A DNA stretch of 64,000 nt from CAZGAH01 sp964523295 (GTDB lineage Bacteria > Desulfobacterota > Desulfovibrionia > Desulfovibrionales > Desulfovibrionaceae). A model generated the notes under the pieces. The model was not told the DNA's origin. It saw nothing but the letters and a program-made list of their open reading frames with translations, and made no database searches. The stretch is taken from contig CAZGAH010000002.1 in assembly GCA_964523295.1 (NCBI GenBank), forward strand, positions 80,688 to 144,687, given 5' to 3'. Both the position numbers and the translations under genes were made by a program. Below, piece by piece: positions 1-9,400 of the stretch. How positions within the stretch are numbered: position 1 is the first letter of the stretch; every line of letters begins with the position of its first letter.

Positions 1-1945
1 AGGCCGCATCTTCGTACTCTTCGCCCAGCCCCACTGCCCAGCCGACGCTGTTGTCCGGGCGGTAGGCCTCGGCCCACCAGCCGTCTGGCGTGCTCACATT
101 GAGCACGCCGTTGACCATGGCCTTCATGCCGCTGGTGCCGCAGGCCTCGAGCGGGCGGCGCGGGGTATTCAGCCAGACGTCGCAGCCCTGCACGAGGTTT
201 TGGGCGATATCCATGTCGTAGTCTTCCAGGAAGATCATTTTGTAGCGGCACTCTTCGGAGCGGAAGAACTGGATGAGGTCCTGGATGAGCTTCTTGCCCT
301 CGTTGTCCTGGGGGTGCGCCTTGCCGGCAAAGATGAACTGCACGGGCCGGGACTTGTTCGAGAGGATGCGCAGCAGCCGCTCCTTGTCCTGGAGCAGCAG
401 CGCCGCGCGCTTGTAGGTGGCGAAGCGCCGGGCGAACCCGATGGTCATGGCGTCCGGGTCCAGCACCTCCGTGGCAATTTCCAGGGCCTTGCGCCGCACG
501 CCTTTAGCCAGCAGCTGCCGGTGCAGCCGAAAGCGGACGAAATCGACGAGCCGCGCGCGCAAACGTTCGTGCGTGCGCCAGAGTTCGGCCTCGGAAATGG
601 TTTCGGCCAGGGCCCAGACCCGCTTGCAGTCCGGATCCTCGCGCCAGTTACTGCCCAGGTAGCGATCCAGCAGCAACGCGATGTCCGGCGCCACCCAGCT
701 CGAGGTGTGGACGCCGTTGGTAATGGCCCCGATGGGCACGTCCTCGAGCGGATACTGCGGCCAGACCCGGCGCCACATGGCGCGCGATACCCGGCCATGC
801 AGCTCGCTGACGCCGTTGTTGAAGCGCGAGAGCTTGAGCGCGAGCACCGTCATGCAGAAGGATTCGTTGTCGTCGCGCGGGTCCTCCCGGCCCAGGGCGA
901 GCAGCACCTTGAACGCCAGGCCCATTTCACGGGCATAGCCTTCGAAATAGCGTGCCATGAGATCGGGCGGGAAACGGTCGTTGCCCGCGGGGACAGGGGT
1001 GTGCGTGGTGAAAATGCTCGTCGACGCGGTCAGCTCCATGGCCGCTTCAAAGGGCAGGCCATGCTCGGTCATGAATACGCGGATGCGCTCCAGGCCGGCA
1101 AAGGCCGAATGCCCCTCGTTCATGTGGATGACCTTGGGGTCGAGATTGAGCGCACGCAGTGCCTTGACCCCCCCCACGCCCAGCAGTATCTCCTGCCAGA
1201 TGCGCATTTCCAGCCCGCCGCCGTACAGTCGCGAGGTGATCTGTTTGAAATGCGCCGGGTTGTCGGCCACGTTGGTGTCCAGCAAGTACAACTTCACGCG
1301 TCCGGCCACGGCCTCCCAGATCTGGGCCTTGAGCCGCTGGCCCTGCAGGTCGAGCGTGATACACAGCGGCTCGCCGGCTGCGTCGCGCGTCAGTTTCAGC
1401 GGCATTTGTTCGAAATCGTAGACAGGGTAGCGTTCCTGCTGCCAGCCGTCGGGCGTAAGGTACTGGCGGAAATACCCTTGCTGGTAGCACAGGCCCACGC
1501 CGACGAGCGGGATATTCAGGTCGCTGGCCGATTTGAGATGATCGCCGGCCAGAATACCCAGGCCGCCGGAATAGATGGTCAGACAGAGGCTCAGGCCATA
1601 TTCCAGGCTGAAATAGGCCACCACCGGTTTTCCGGCGTTCGCCCCGGAGAAGACGATCGGAGAGGTCTTTTTGCTGACATAGTGCTTCAGGCTGTTGCGC
1701 GCCTCGCGCAGCCTGTCCAGGTACAGCTCGTCGCTGGCCAGCTCTTCCAGCCGTTGCTGCGGCACGTGATTGAGAAACCAGACCGGGTTTTTATAACTCT
1801 CGCGCCAGAGACGCGGATCGATCTGGGCGAAAATATCTTCGATAGCGCTGTTCCAGCTGAACCAGTAATTGTAGGCCATATCCCACAATGGTTCCAGCTT
1901 GACGGGCAACTTGGGTACAACGCTGTAGACTCGCAACGGCTGCAT
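1..1945 (-). CDS. glgP: Alpha-glucan (glycogen) phosphorylase, 3' end missing
   Basis: Phosphorolyses alpha-1,4-glucan to glucose-1-phosphate with pyridoxal phosphate, in the cytoplasm. The reading frame starts at ATG 1945 (protein begins MQPLRVYSVV), with a GAGGAG ribosome site just upstream, and stays open to the window edge: 648 codons of a protein usually around 850 residues. An early segment reads WDMAYNYWFSWN, typical of the phosphorylase branch carrying the DUF3417 N-terminal domain. Near the left edge the frame reads LNTPRRPLEACGTSGMKA, the family's phosphate/PLP-site region. The C-terminus lies outside the window. A TTGACA sits on the minus strand at 2041-2036, but the matching -10 is poor. 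A long open frame on the plus strand is only the antisense shadow. Confidence 0.93.
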   Translation of the reverse strand, partial: MQPLRVYSVVPKLPVKLEPLWDMAYNYWFSWNSAIEDIFAQIDPRLWRESYKNPVWFLNHVPQQRLEELASDELYLDRLREARNSLKHYVSKKTSPIVFSGANAGKPVVAYFSLEYGLSLCLTIYSGGLGILAGDHLKSASDLNIPLVGVGLCYQQGYFRQYLTPDGWQQERYPVYDFEQMPLKLTRDAAGEPLCITLDLQGQRLKAQIWEAVAGRVKLYLLDTNVADNPAHFKQITSRLYGGGLEMRIWQEILLGVGGVKALRALNLDPKVIHMNEGHSAFAGLERIRVFMTEHGLPFEAAMELTASTSIFTTHTPVPAGNDRFPPDLMARYFEGYAREMGLAFKVLLALGREDPRDDNESFCMTVLALKLSRFNNGVSELHGRVSRAMWRRVWPQYPLEDVPIGAITNGVHTSSWVAPDIALLLDRYLGSNWREDPDCKRVWALAETISEAELWRTHERLRARLVDFVRFRLHRQLLAKGVRRKALEIATEVLDPDAMTIGFARRFATYKRAALLLQDKERLLRILSNKSRPVQFIFAGKAHPQDNEGKKLIQDLIQFFRSEECRYKMIFLEDYDMDIAQNLVQGCDVWLNTPRRPLEACGTSGMKAMVNGVLNVSTPDGWWAEAYRPDNSVGWAVGLGEEYEDAA

Positions 1946-2140
1946 ACATGCTCCTCACGTTCAGTTTCCTGAAACAGGCTTTTATCAGACAGGCCCCCCA
2001 GGACGGCGTCCTGTACGCTCGGACGTATTTTGCCCTGTCAAGGGGAGAATTGCAAGCTGTTGGACGCCCCGGGATCAAACTGTTAACAGGTGGCGGGAAC
2101 AGCGGGCAGTCAACATACCAGCCTGCCGAAGCCGATAATC

Positions 2141-2444
2141 ACTGAAGACAGGCTTGGGCGCGATGATATGAATATTCAGGCGAAGCGGTGGAAAAACACT
2201 ATCAGCAGACCTGAAATATAAAAAAAAATTTGCAAAAACGCTTCAAGAAAAGCGCTCCAGAGGATACATTACAACGTCTTCGTTTACAAAAGAGGCTCAT
2301 GAATTTGCCATGTCGATAGACAGCAAGATTATTTTGATTGATGGCGAACGCCTGGCTGAATTGATTATCGAGCACGTTGTTGGTGTCAGCGTCGTGTAGA
2401 CATTTCAGATAAAAACAGTCGATAGTGATTATTGTGAAGAGTAG
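2141..2444 (+). pseudogene. Relic of Mrr-type restriction endonuclease (C-terminal half)
   Basis: Decayed gene, not an intact ORF. From 2141 the frame reads TEDRLGRDDMNIQAKRW and continues to NTISRPEI. A long A-run at about 2217-2228 shifts the frame, after which it reads on as KFAKTLQEKR, YITTSSFTKEAHEFA, IDSKIILIDGERLAELII and VGVSVV. There is an in-frame TAG at 2397, then TFQIKTVDSDYCEE and a terminal TAG at 2442. This order (QAKRW, FxxxLQEKR, ITTSSF, SKIxLIDGExLAxLMI, VGVS, KxxDSDY) matches the catalytic domain and tail of Mrr-family PD-(D/E)xK endonucleases, which cut methylated DNA. QAK is the catalytic core and survives. The N-terminal winged-helix part is absent or unrecognisable between glgP and here. 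One frameshift and one stop make the product non-functional. Confidence 0.8.
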
Positions 2445-2523
2445 CCTTACAGTATCGTTTTCATCATTTCTTGCCAAGGAGGAAAAACCCGGATTTTTTT
2501 TATCGGGGTCGGTTTCTGAATAC

Positions 2524-3624
2524 CTATTCAACCAATGAATACCACGTACTCCGCCCCCCAGCCGCCGCTTTCCTGAGAATGTTTCGCTGGACAAGGCTAT
2601 CAATATCGCGCCCCGCGGTATCTTGCGAGCATTTTGCTATCCTGGCCCATTTGGAGGTGGTGAGGTGGCCTTCGAAGTTGTCGAGCAAGAGGTTGAGTAG
2701 CTTGTGTTGGCGCTCGTTGAAGATTTCTCCGGCATAGCGCTCCCAAAATCGCGCTTTTCTGACTACATCGGCCAGTACGGTTTCTGTCCCGTTCAAGGCG
2801 TTGTCCATACACTCCAGAAACCAGTCAAAATACTCCGTGATGTCAAGGTCGCTGTTCTGCGCCGCTTCGAGACGGGCGTAGTAGTTATCCTGATCCTTCC
2901 TGATTTGCGTCGACATGCTGTAAAAACGCTGCGGGCTGTGCTCCGAGCGCGCGAGCAGCATATCGACAAGAGCCCTGCCGATGCGGCCATTGCCGTCTTC
3001 AAAGGGATGGAGGGTCTCAAACCACAGATGCGCTTGTGCCGCGCGTAACACAGGATCGACACTGTTTTCCTCGCTGTTGCACCAATCGAGAAAAACCTTC
3101 ATTTCCTTTTCGACCCGCTCCGCCGCCGGGGCCTCAAAATGCACGCGCTCGCGACCAATTGCGCCCGAAACAACCTGCATCGGCCCCGATGCCGCCGTAC
3201 GCCACGCGCCTACGGTAATTCTGCGCAGGCCGCTATACCCGGTCGGGAAAAGCGCTGCCTGCCAGCCGCACAAGCGCTCGCGTGTCAGCGGCTGGTCACA
3301 GTTCTGCGTTGCGTCGAGAATCATGTCCACGACGCCCTCGGTATGCCGATCCGCTGGCTTGAGCCCGCCACTCTCCAGGCCCAGACGTCGGGCGAGCGAC
3401 GAACGCACCTGCTCCCGATCCAGAATCGCGCCCTCGATCTCGCTGGATGTGATGGCCTCCTCGGTCAGGGTGCGGAGCGTCGCCTCGTCGCGCAATGTGA
3501 CGCCGGCGTTCTCCAAACGTCCCAGCAACCGGCCCTGCCGATGCCGCACGGCAGCAAGCTTTCGGACCAGCCGCCGCGCATCCCACCGGAATCGTGGCCA
3601 ATCGGCTCGCTCATGGATATACAC
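2524..3624 (-). CDS. Fic family protein with DUF4172-like N-terminus and C-terminal winged helix
   Basis: Probable AMP-transferase (Fic domain) that modifies a protein target; the target is unknown. I place the start at GTG 3624 (VYIHERADWPRF), preceded by GGAG nine bases upstream. The longer open frame would overlap the divergent gene at 3838. This gives 366 residues. Order: N-terminal helical DUF4172-like region, an alpha-inh motif TSSEIEGA (S/T-x-x-x-E-G) near residue 60 that would block ATP binding (class II Fic), the Fic core HPFEDGNGRIGR near residue 200, and a C-terminal winged-helix-like segment (LTTSKWARIAKCSQDTAGRD). All catalytic residues of HPFx(D/E)GNGRxxR are present. The gene stands alone, with no antitoxin partner, between an Mrr relic and a metabolic gene. 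Repeated sites upstream suggest autoregulation. Confidence 0.88.
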   Translation of the reverse strand: MYIHERADWPRFRWDARRLVRKLAAVRHRQGRLLGRLENAGVTLRDEATLRTLTEEAITSSEIEGAILDREQVRSSLARRLGLESGGLKPADRHTEGVVDMILDATQNCDQPLTRERLCGWQAALFPTGYSGLRRITVGAWRTAASGPMQVVSGAIGRERVHFEAPAAERVEKEMKVFLDWCNSEENSVDPVLRAAQAHLWFETLHPFEDGNGRIGRALVDMLLARSEHSPQRFYSMSTQIRKDQDNYYARLEAAQNSDLDITEYFDWFLECMDNALNGTETVLADVVRKARFWERYAGEIFNERQHKLLNLLLDNFEGHLTTSKWARIAKCSQDTAGRDIDSLVQRNILRKAAAGGRSTWYSLVE

Positions 3625-3631
3625 CGCTACA

Positions 3632-3677
3632 ATCTCCGCACTCTTTGCGAAGATTATGGCCCCTAATCTCCGCAAAG
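3632..3677. promoter_or_regulatory. Three-site inverted/direct repeat upstream of the Fic gene
   Basis: Two 14-base arms, 3643-3656 (CTTTGCGAAGATTA) and 3664-3677 (TAATCTCCGCAAAG), form an inverted repeat with one mismatch and a 7-base spacer. A third partial copy (AATCTCCGCA) lies at 3631-3640 and includes the Shine-Dalgarno GGAG of the minus-strand Fic gene. A TAATCT that could act as its -10 lies inside the palindrome. The layout fits an operator controlling transcription, and perhaps translation, of the Fic gene, possibly bound by its own winged-helix C-terminus. Binding is inferred. Confidence 0.6.
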
Positions 3678-3837
3678 GCAACAGCAAGGCACGACCTGAA
3701 GGTCTGGACCGGGGCTCGTCCCGCCGCGCTACCTGCTTGCCATTCGCATCACCAGGCCCTTGCCGGGCAGGGAGAAAACCCGGGCCGGAGCCCAGCGCAG
3801 GCTGGATTTCCCGGCCCTCCCGTGCTAAGGCCCGTCC

Positions 3838-6462
3838 ATGAGCGTATGGGATTCCATCCGGAAGTTTTTTGGCCGCGACGCACCGGCGCATTCAGCCGAG
3901 CGCGTCGAGTATTTGCGCGCGGACTTCAAGAAACGCTACCATCATTTCAAGCTGTTGCTCACGGCGAACAACACCGCGCTGGATCGCATGGCCGAGATCG
4001 AAGAGGCGTTGCGCGGGCTAAAACCCTTTGGCATGAGTTTCGTCCGCTCGCGCTGCACCGCCGTGGCGACCAACGTCTACCAGATTGCCAGGCACCTGGA
4101 CCAGCTCCGGCCGGACAAGTACGCGGCGCTTCTTCCCCGGTTCAAGGAGATTCATGCCCGGATCAACGCGATCGTGTCGCCCGATCTGCCACCGGATCCC
4201 GGCCCCCTGGTCTACGATCTGCGCGAAATCGATACGACGCTCATCGACCAGGTCGGCGGCAAGATGGCGCACCTGGGCAACATCGTCAAAAACCTGCTGC
4301 TCGACGTGCCGGACGGGTTTGCGATCACCGCGCGGGCCTATCGCCGCTTCATCGAATACAACGACTTGCAGGCTGAGCTTAATCGACGGCTCCAGGCCGC
4401 GGAAATCGGCGACAACCTCGAGGCGCTCATGACGCTCGCGACCTCGCTGCAGTCGCTCATCCTGGAGTCCCGGCTTCCGCCCGAGCTTGAGAACGACATC
4501 GGCGAGCACTACCGCCGGCTGCAGGAGCGCACCAGGCCGGACGTGCGCGTGGCCATGCGCTCCAGCTCGCTCGGCGAGGATTTGCCCGGGGCGACCTCTG
4601 CCGGTCAGTATCTCACGCTGCTCAACGTGGACGGCAACACCATCATCCAGGCCTACAAGCAGGTACTGGCCAGCAAGTATTCGGTCCACGCCATGGCCTA
4701 TCGCTTTGCCCGGGGCATCCGCGACTTCGACGTTCCCATGTGCGTCGGCTGCATGCGCATGGTCGAGGCCCGGGCCGGCGGGGTCATGTATTCCCGCAAT
4801 CCGCTGAATATCCGCGAGCGCGTGGTCATCATCAACGCGGTGCCCGGGCTCGCGACCGCCGTGGTCGACGGCAGCGAGCCGACCGATTGCTTTCTCGTCA
4901 GCCGGCAGGAGCCGATCCGGCTGCTCAAGGCGACCATTCCGTCCAAGCGACGACGCTGGACCTGCGCCGACGCCGGCGGGATTACCGGCGAGGCACTGTC
5001 GGACGAGGAGCTCGACGCCGCGTCCATCACCGAGGAGCAGGCCCTGGACCTGGGACGCACGGCCATCGCGCTCGAGGCGTTTTACGGACAGCCTCAGGAT
5101 ATAGAATGGGCCATCGAGCCCGACGGACGCATCGTGCTGTTGCAGTGCCGACCCTTGCAGGCCGTTCCCGACTTTCTGACGCCCCCGGAGGCGAAGGACG
5201 TCGCTTCGGAACCGGTCTTATCAGAAATGACCGGCGCCGGCGCGGGGGCGCCGTTGCTCCAGGGCGGCGCCACGGCCAGCCCCGGCGTGGGAGCGGGGCC
5301 GGTCAGGGTACTGCGACGCGAGGCCGACGTCCTGTCCTTTCCGCAAGGGGCGGTGCTCGTCGCGGCCCAGGCCCTGCCCATCTGGGCCTCGCTGCTCGGC
5401 CGGGCCGCAGCGGTGGTCACCGAACACGGCAGCCTGACCGGCCATCTGGCCGACGTGGCCAGGGAATTCGGCGTGCCCGCCCTGTTCGGCGTGCCGGAGG
5501 CCCTGACTCTCCTCGAGAATGGGCGAATAGTCACGGTAGACGCGGACGCGCGCGCCGTTCACGACGGCCGCAACGACTTTCTGCTCAAGCGAGCCGTAAA
5601 GCCCAGGAACCTGCTGCCAGGCAGCCCGGTCTACGCCACGCTCAAGGACGCGGCCGCGCACATCCTGCCTCTGCGCCTGCTCGATCCGGACAGCCCGGAC
5701 TTCAAGCCCCAGCAGTGCGCGACCTTTCACGACATCACGCGCTTTTGCCACGAGCACCGGTTTCCCGAGCGTTCGAGCAAGCAGCTGTACATCAACGCGC
5801 CCATGCAGTTCTGGATCATCGACCTGGACGACGGGTTTGCCGAAGGGGCCGGTCAGGATCCCCACTTCGTCCAGCTGCATGAAATTGTCTCAGCGCCCAT
5901 GCTCGCGCTGTGGAAGGGCATGGTGGCCATTCCCTGGGCGGGGCCGCCGCCCATGAACACGCGCGGCTTCATGTCCGTGCTCATCGAGGCCTCCAGCAAT
6001 CCCAACCTGGACCCGGCCATGCCCACGCACTACACCGCGCGCAACTACTTCATGATCTCGCGCAATTTCTGTTCGCTGCAATCCCGCTTCGGCTTTCATT
6101 TCTGCTCGGTGGAGGCCCTGGTCAGCGAGCGCAGCCCCGAGAACTACGCCACGTTCAAGTTCCAGGGCGGCGCGGCCAACCTGGAGCGCCGCATCTTCCG
6201 GGCCAGGCTCGTGGCGGAAATCCTCGAAGAGTACGACTTTCGGGTGGAAGTACGCGAAGACTCCTCCTTCGCCCGCATCGAAGGCCGGGAACTGCCGTAT
6301 ATGGAAGAACGGCTGCTCATCCTGGGCTACCTGATCATGCATACGCGCCAGCTCGATATGGTCATGGCCGACCGGGCCGCGTTTCGCCGCCACGCGGAAA
6401 AAATCCGCCTTGACATCGCCAAACTCCTGGAAAACAGCCCCTCGTCCCCGCAAACCCCCTGA
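3838..6462 (+). CDS. PEP synthase/pyruvate phosphate dikinase-like protein with non-canonical C-terminus
   Basis: 874 residues. The first ~110 residues are helical and unassigned. Residues ~125-450 are an ATP-grasp nucleotide-binding domain of the PEP synthase/PPDK type, with VGGKMAHLGNIVKNL, VAMRSSSLGEDLPGATSAGQ and a terminal segment around IEWAIEPDGRIVLLQCRPLQ. Residues ~480-580 are the PEP-utilising mobile (phosphohistidine) domain, with GSLTGHLADVAREFGVPAL, where His ~530 fits the phosphorylated residue. The TIM-barrel PEP/pyruvate domain expected next is missing. Instead there are ~270 residues (about 600-874) I cannot assign, containing TARNYFMISRNFCSLQSRFG and FKFQGGAANLERR. It may therefore phosphorylate a substrate other than pyruvate, as rifampin phosphotransferases do. 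ATG follows a weak ribosome site. The SNF2 gene starts 15 bases downstream, so the two are probably cotranscribed. Confidence 0.8.
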   Translation: MSVWDSIRKFFGRDAPAHSAERVEYLRADFKKRYHHFKLLLTANNTALDRMAEIEEALRGLKPFGMSFVRSRCTAVATNVYQIARHLDQLRPDKYAALLPRFKEIHARINAIVSPDLPPDPGPLVYDLREIDTTLIDQVGGKMAHLGNIVKNLLLDVPDGFAITARAYRRFIEYNDLQAELNRRLQAAEIGDNLEALMTLATSLQSLILESRLPPELENDIGEHYRRLQERTRPDVRVAMRSSSLGEDLPGATSAGQYLTLLNVDGNTIIQAYKQVLASKYSVHAMAYRFARGIRDFDVPMCVGCMRMVEARAGGVMYSRNPLNIRERVVIINAVPGLATAVVDGSEPTDCFLVSRQEPIRLLKATIPSKRRRWTCADAGGITGEALSDEELDAASITEEQALDLGRTAIALEAFYGQPQDIEWAIEPDGRIVLLQCRPLQAVPDFLTPPEAKDVASEPVLSEMTGAGAGAPLLQGGATASPGVGAGPVRVLRREADVLSFPQGAVLVAAQALPIWASLLGRAAAVVTEHGSLTGHLADVAREFGVPALFGVPEALTLLENGRIVTVDADARAVHDGRNDFLLKRAVKPRNLLPGSPVYATLKDAAAHILPLRLLDPDSPDFKPQQCATFHDITRFCHEHRFPERSSKQLYINAPMQFWIIDLDDGFAEGAGQDPHFVQLHEIVSAPMLALWKGMVAIPWAGPPPMNTRGFMSVLIEASSNPNLDPAMPTHYTARNYFMISRNFCSLQSRFGFHFCSVEALVSERSPENYATFKFQGGAANLERRIFRARLVAEILEEYDFRVEVREDSSFARIEGRELPYMEERLLILGYLIMHTRQLDMVMADRAAFRRHAEKIRLDIAKLLENSPSSPQTP

Positions 6463-6477
6463 CCGCGAGCCGTTGTC

Positions 6478-9400
6478 ATGAAGAAAGCCTCTCCTGCCGA
6501 ACTGTGGACCATGTACACGCAGCTGCCCGAGCCAGCCCGGCTGGTGCTGCAACTCAAAGCCCTGGTCTGGCCAGTGGACTTGCAGAACCTGTTCCTCGAT
6601 GCGCTCACCGCAGCCGGCGGCCGCGACACCGGCGGCAAACCCTGGCGACAACTCACCCTGACCAACTTCTGTGGTCAGCTCAAAACCAAAGGTTTGCTTG
6701 ACAGCAAATCCGGGATCGCCCCCTCCCTGCTCCATCGGGTGGCCGTGGACGCCGTCGCGGGCAAGAACGGAAAACGGCTGGTCGAGAGCATCAAGGCGAC
6801 ATATCCGACCGGGCGACTCTCCATGTCCTGGGACGGCGCGCACGCAGACTCTCCTTATCTCCTCCGGATACGCCTGGCCCTGTACGCCAACGACCCGAAC
6901 GAATTCAACGGGCGATACATCCCGTATCACGACTCCCGTGACTCCAGCGCCGAACCGCACTTTTTCGATACGCTTTTCCGAAAAGATCCCATCGACACGG
7001 CCTGGCTTTTCAGTCGTTCGCCGCTGATGCAGTACGCCATCTTCTTCATCAAGGTTGGCTCTCTGTTCTATTCCGGAGCGGGTACGCCGGAGCTTGACGC
7101 CCTGCTCGCGCACTACGCCAAACGCCGCTGGGAGCCGGGTTTCGAACCCTTTCGCGTCATGCTGCATCATATCGACCTGCTGGCAGGCAATCGCGACGCA
7201 CTCCAGGACTATGCCCGACGACAGAGGGAAGAGGCCGCCCGATGCAACGGCGAGGTTCCCGACGACAAGGACAGTGACGATCCATTGATCAATGCGACGG
7301 GCGTAGAGGCGTACCTTGATTTTCTCGCCGGCCGCAACGACGCGGCAATCACCGGATTTCGCGAAGCCATTAAACGGTTGCGTAAACGCTCACGATCACG
7401 AAAAGCGATCCCGGCCCCACCGTATATCAGCATGTATCTTCTGGCCCTGCTGCGCGACAACGCTCCCGCCCAGCGCAAGGAAGTCCAGGCCCTGCTCGAC
7501 ATCATTAACGCAAGGGACCAGGGGAAGACGCACAACCAGTACGCCGCAGTCCAAAGCCTGCTCTGGTTTACGCAGGGCATGACCGCCAAGGCCAGGGAGC
7601 GCGTCGCGCTCGCCTTCGAAAACCTGCCGGAATCGCCGCTGAACTCGGCCTTCATCACCATGGCCACGTGCGTCATCGCGCCGGAACTGACCCGGAATGC
7701 AGAGCCGCTGCTCGAAAAACGCTTCAACCGCCTCAATGAGACCATGCCAATGCTGGCGCGCATCTACGCGGAAGTCCTTGAGCGCGCCTCTGCTACGCCC
7801 GCGCCCTATACGGCGTATCTCAGGGAGGCATGCGGCGGCGACGAAACTATCCGCTTTCTGTCCACAGTTGAGCAGCGCGACTCCTGGGAACGCGTGCTGG
7901 AGGGGCTGAACGGACTGCTCCGGCCGGAGGGCAAAAAGGCGCCGCGCAAGGAAGGCCCGCACAAGCGGCTGGCCTGGCTGCTCGATACGGACGATCTGGA
8001 CCTGAGCGTGGTCGAGCAGACCAGCAAACCCCGTCTGGGCTGGACGAGCGGCCGCCCCCTGGCGCTCAAACGCCTCTACGCGCGCGACCCCAAGCTTCCG
8101 TTCACCGAGCACGACAGCAAGGTGTTGCCGGCGCTGCGCAAGGAGTACTCGACCTGGGGCTGGAGGCGGGTGGAGACCTTTGTCTTCAACCTGAGCAAGG
8201 CCTTGCCGCTGCTGGTCGGGCACCCGTGCATTCTCGACGCGCTGACGCAGCAACCTATCGAGCTTGTCAGTCATACGGTGGAAGTCGTCGTCAAGGAAGA
8301 GGCGAAAGGCTATCGCTTGTCGCTTTCGCACCTGCCCGCGGAGGGGGAGGTGATTCTGGAGGCGGAGACCCCGACCCGTTTCCGCGTTATCGAATACGCG
8401 CCGCAGCTCACCGCGCTCCAGGAACTGCTCGGCGCCAAGGGTACGGTTGTCCCGCCCCAGGCTCGGGAGCGGGTGCTCGAACTGATCAGGGAGGAGGGGT
8501 CGCTACTACCGATACGGGCGGAAGTCGCCGAGGCCGATGTCGCCGTCCAGGACGGACTGACGACACCGATCATGCAGCTTCAGCCCCTCGGACAGGGGCT
8601 CAAGGCCACGCTGGCCGTACGCCCCTTCGGCAAGGACGGCCCCTGCTACGTTCCGGGGATGGGCGCCGAGGCGGTCCTGGCCGTGATGGACGGTCAGAGC
8701 CGGCGTGCCAGACGCGACTTCAAGCAGGAACGCGCCGCCGCGAAGCTCGTCGTCCAGTCCTGCCCGACGCTGCTGCGCCTGGGAGGAAGCCGCGAGTGGG
8801 ACATCGACGACATTGAATCCAGCCTGGAACTGCTGCTCGAGTTACAGAACTGCCCGAAGCCGGTCGTTCTGGAGTGGCCCGAAGGGGTATCCTACGCGGT
8901 CAGCCCGCCTGCGGGAAGCTCGTCGCTGTCCCTGACGCTGCGCAAGTCGCGGGACTGGCTGCAGATCGATGGAAAGATACGCGTCGACGAGTCGCTCGTG
9001 GTCAGCATCCAGGATCTGCTCAAAAATATCGACAAGAGCGTCGGGCAGTTCGTTCCGCTGGGAGAGGGCCGCTTCCTGGCCCTGACGCGGGAGCTCCAAC
9101 GCCAGCTCTCCCGCCTGGCCCTGCTCTCCGAGCCGGCCAAGGCCGGACGCATGGTGCATACGCTCGGCGCGGCGGCGATGCTCGACCTGGTCGAGTCCGC
9201 CGGCGAGGTCGACGCGGATCAGGCCTGGAACGAGTTGGCGGAACGCATCCGTCAGGCCGGCGAACACGCGCCCAGCGTCCCCTCCACGCTCCAGGCCCAG
9301 CTGCGCGACTATCAGGTCGAGGGCTTCACCTGGCTTTCCCGCCTGGCGCATTGGGGCGCCGGCGCCTGCCTGGCCGACGACATGGGCCTGGGCAAGACCG

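Noticed and set aside
200..1972. A 590-residue plus-strand open frame at the left end
   Set aside because: Antisense to glycogen phosphorylase, whose PLP-site and ribosome site are clear on the minus strand.
2202..2603. A 133-residue minus-strand frame
   Set aside because: Covers the Mrr relic antisense, lacks a ribosome site, and overlaps the 3' end of the Fic gene.
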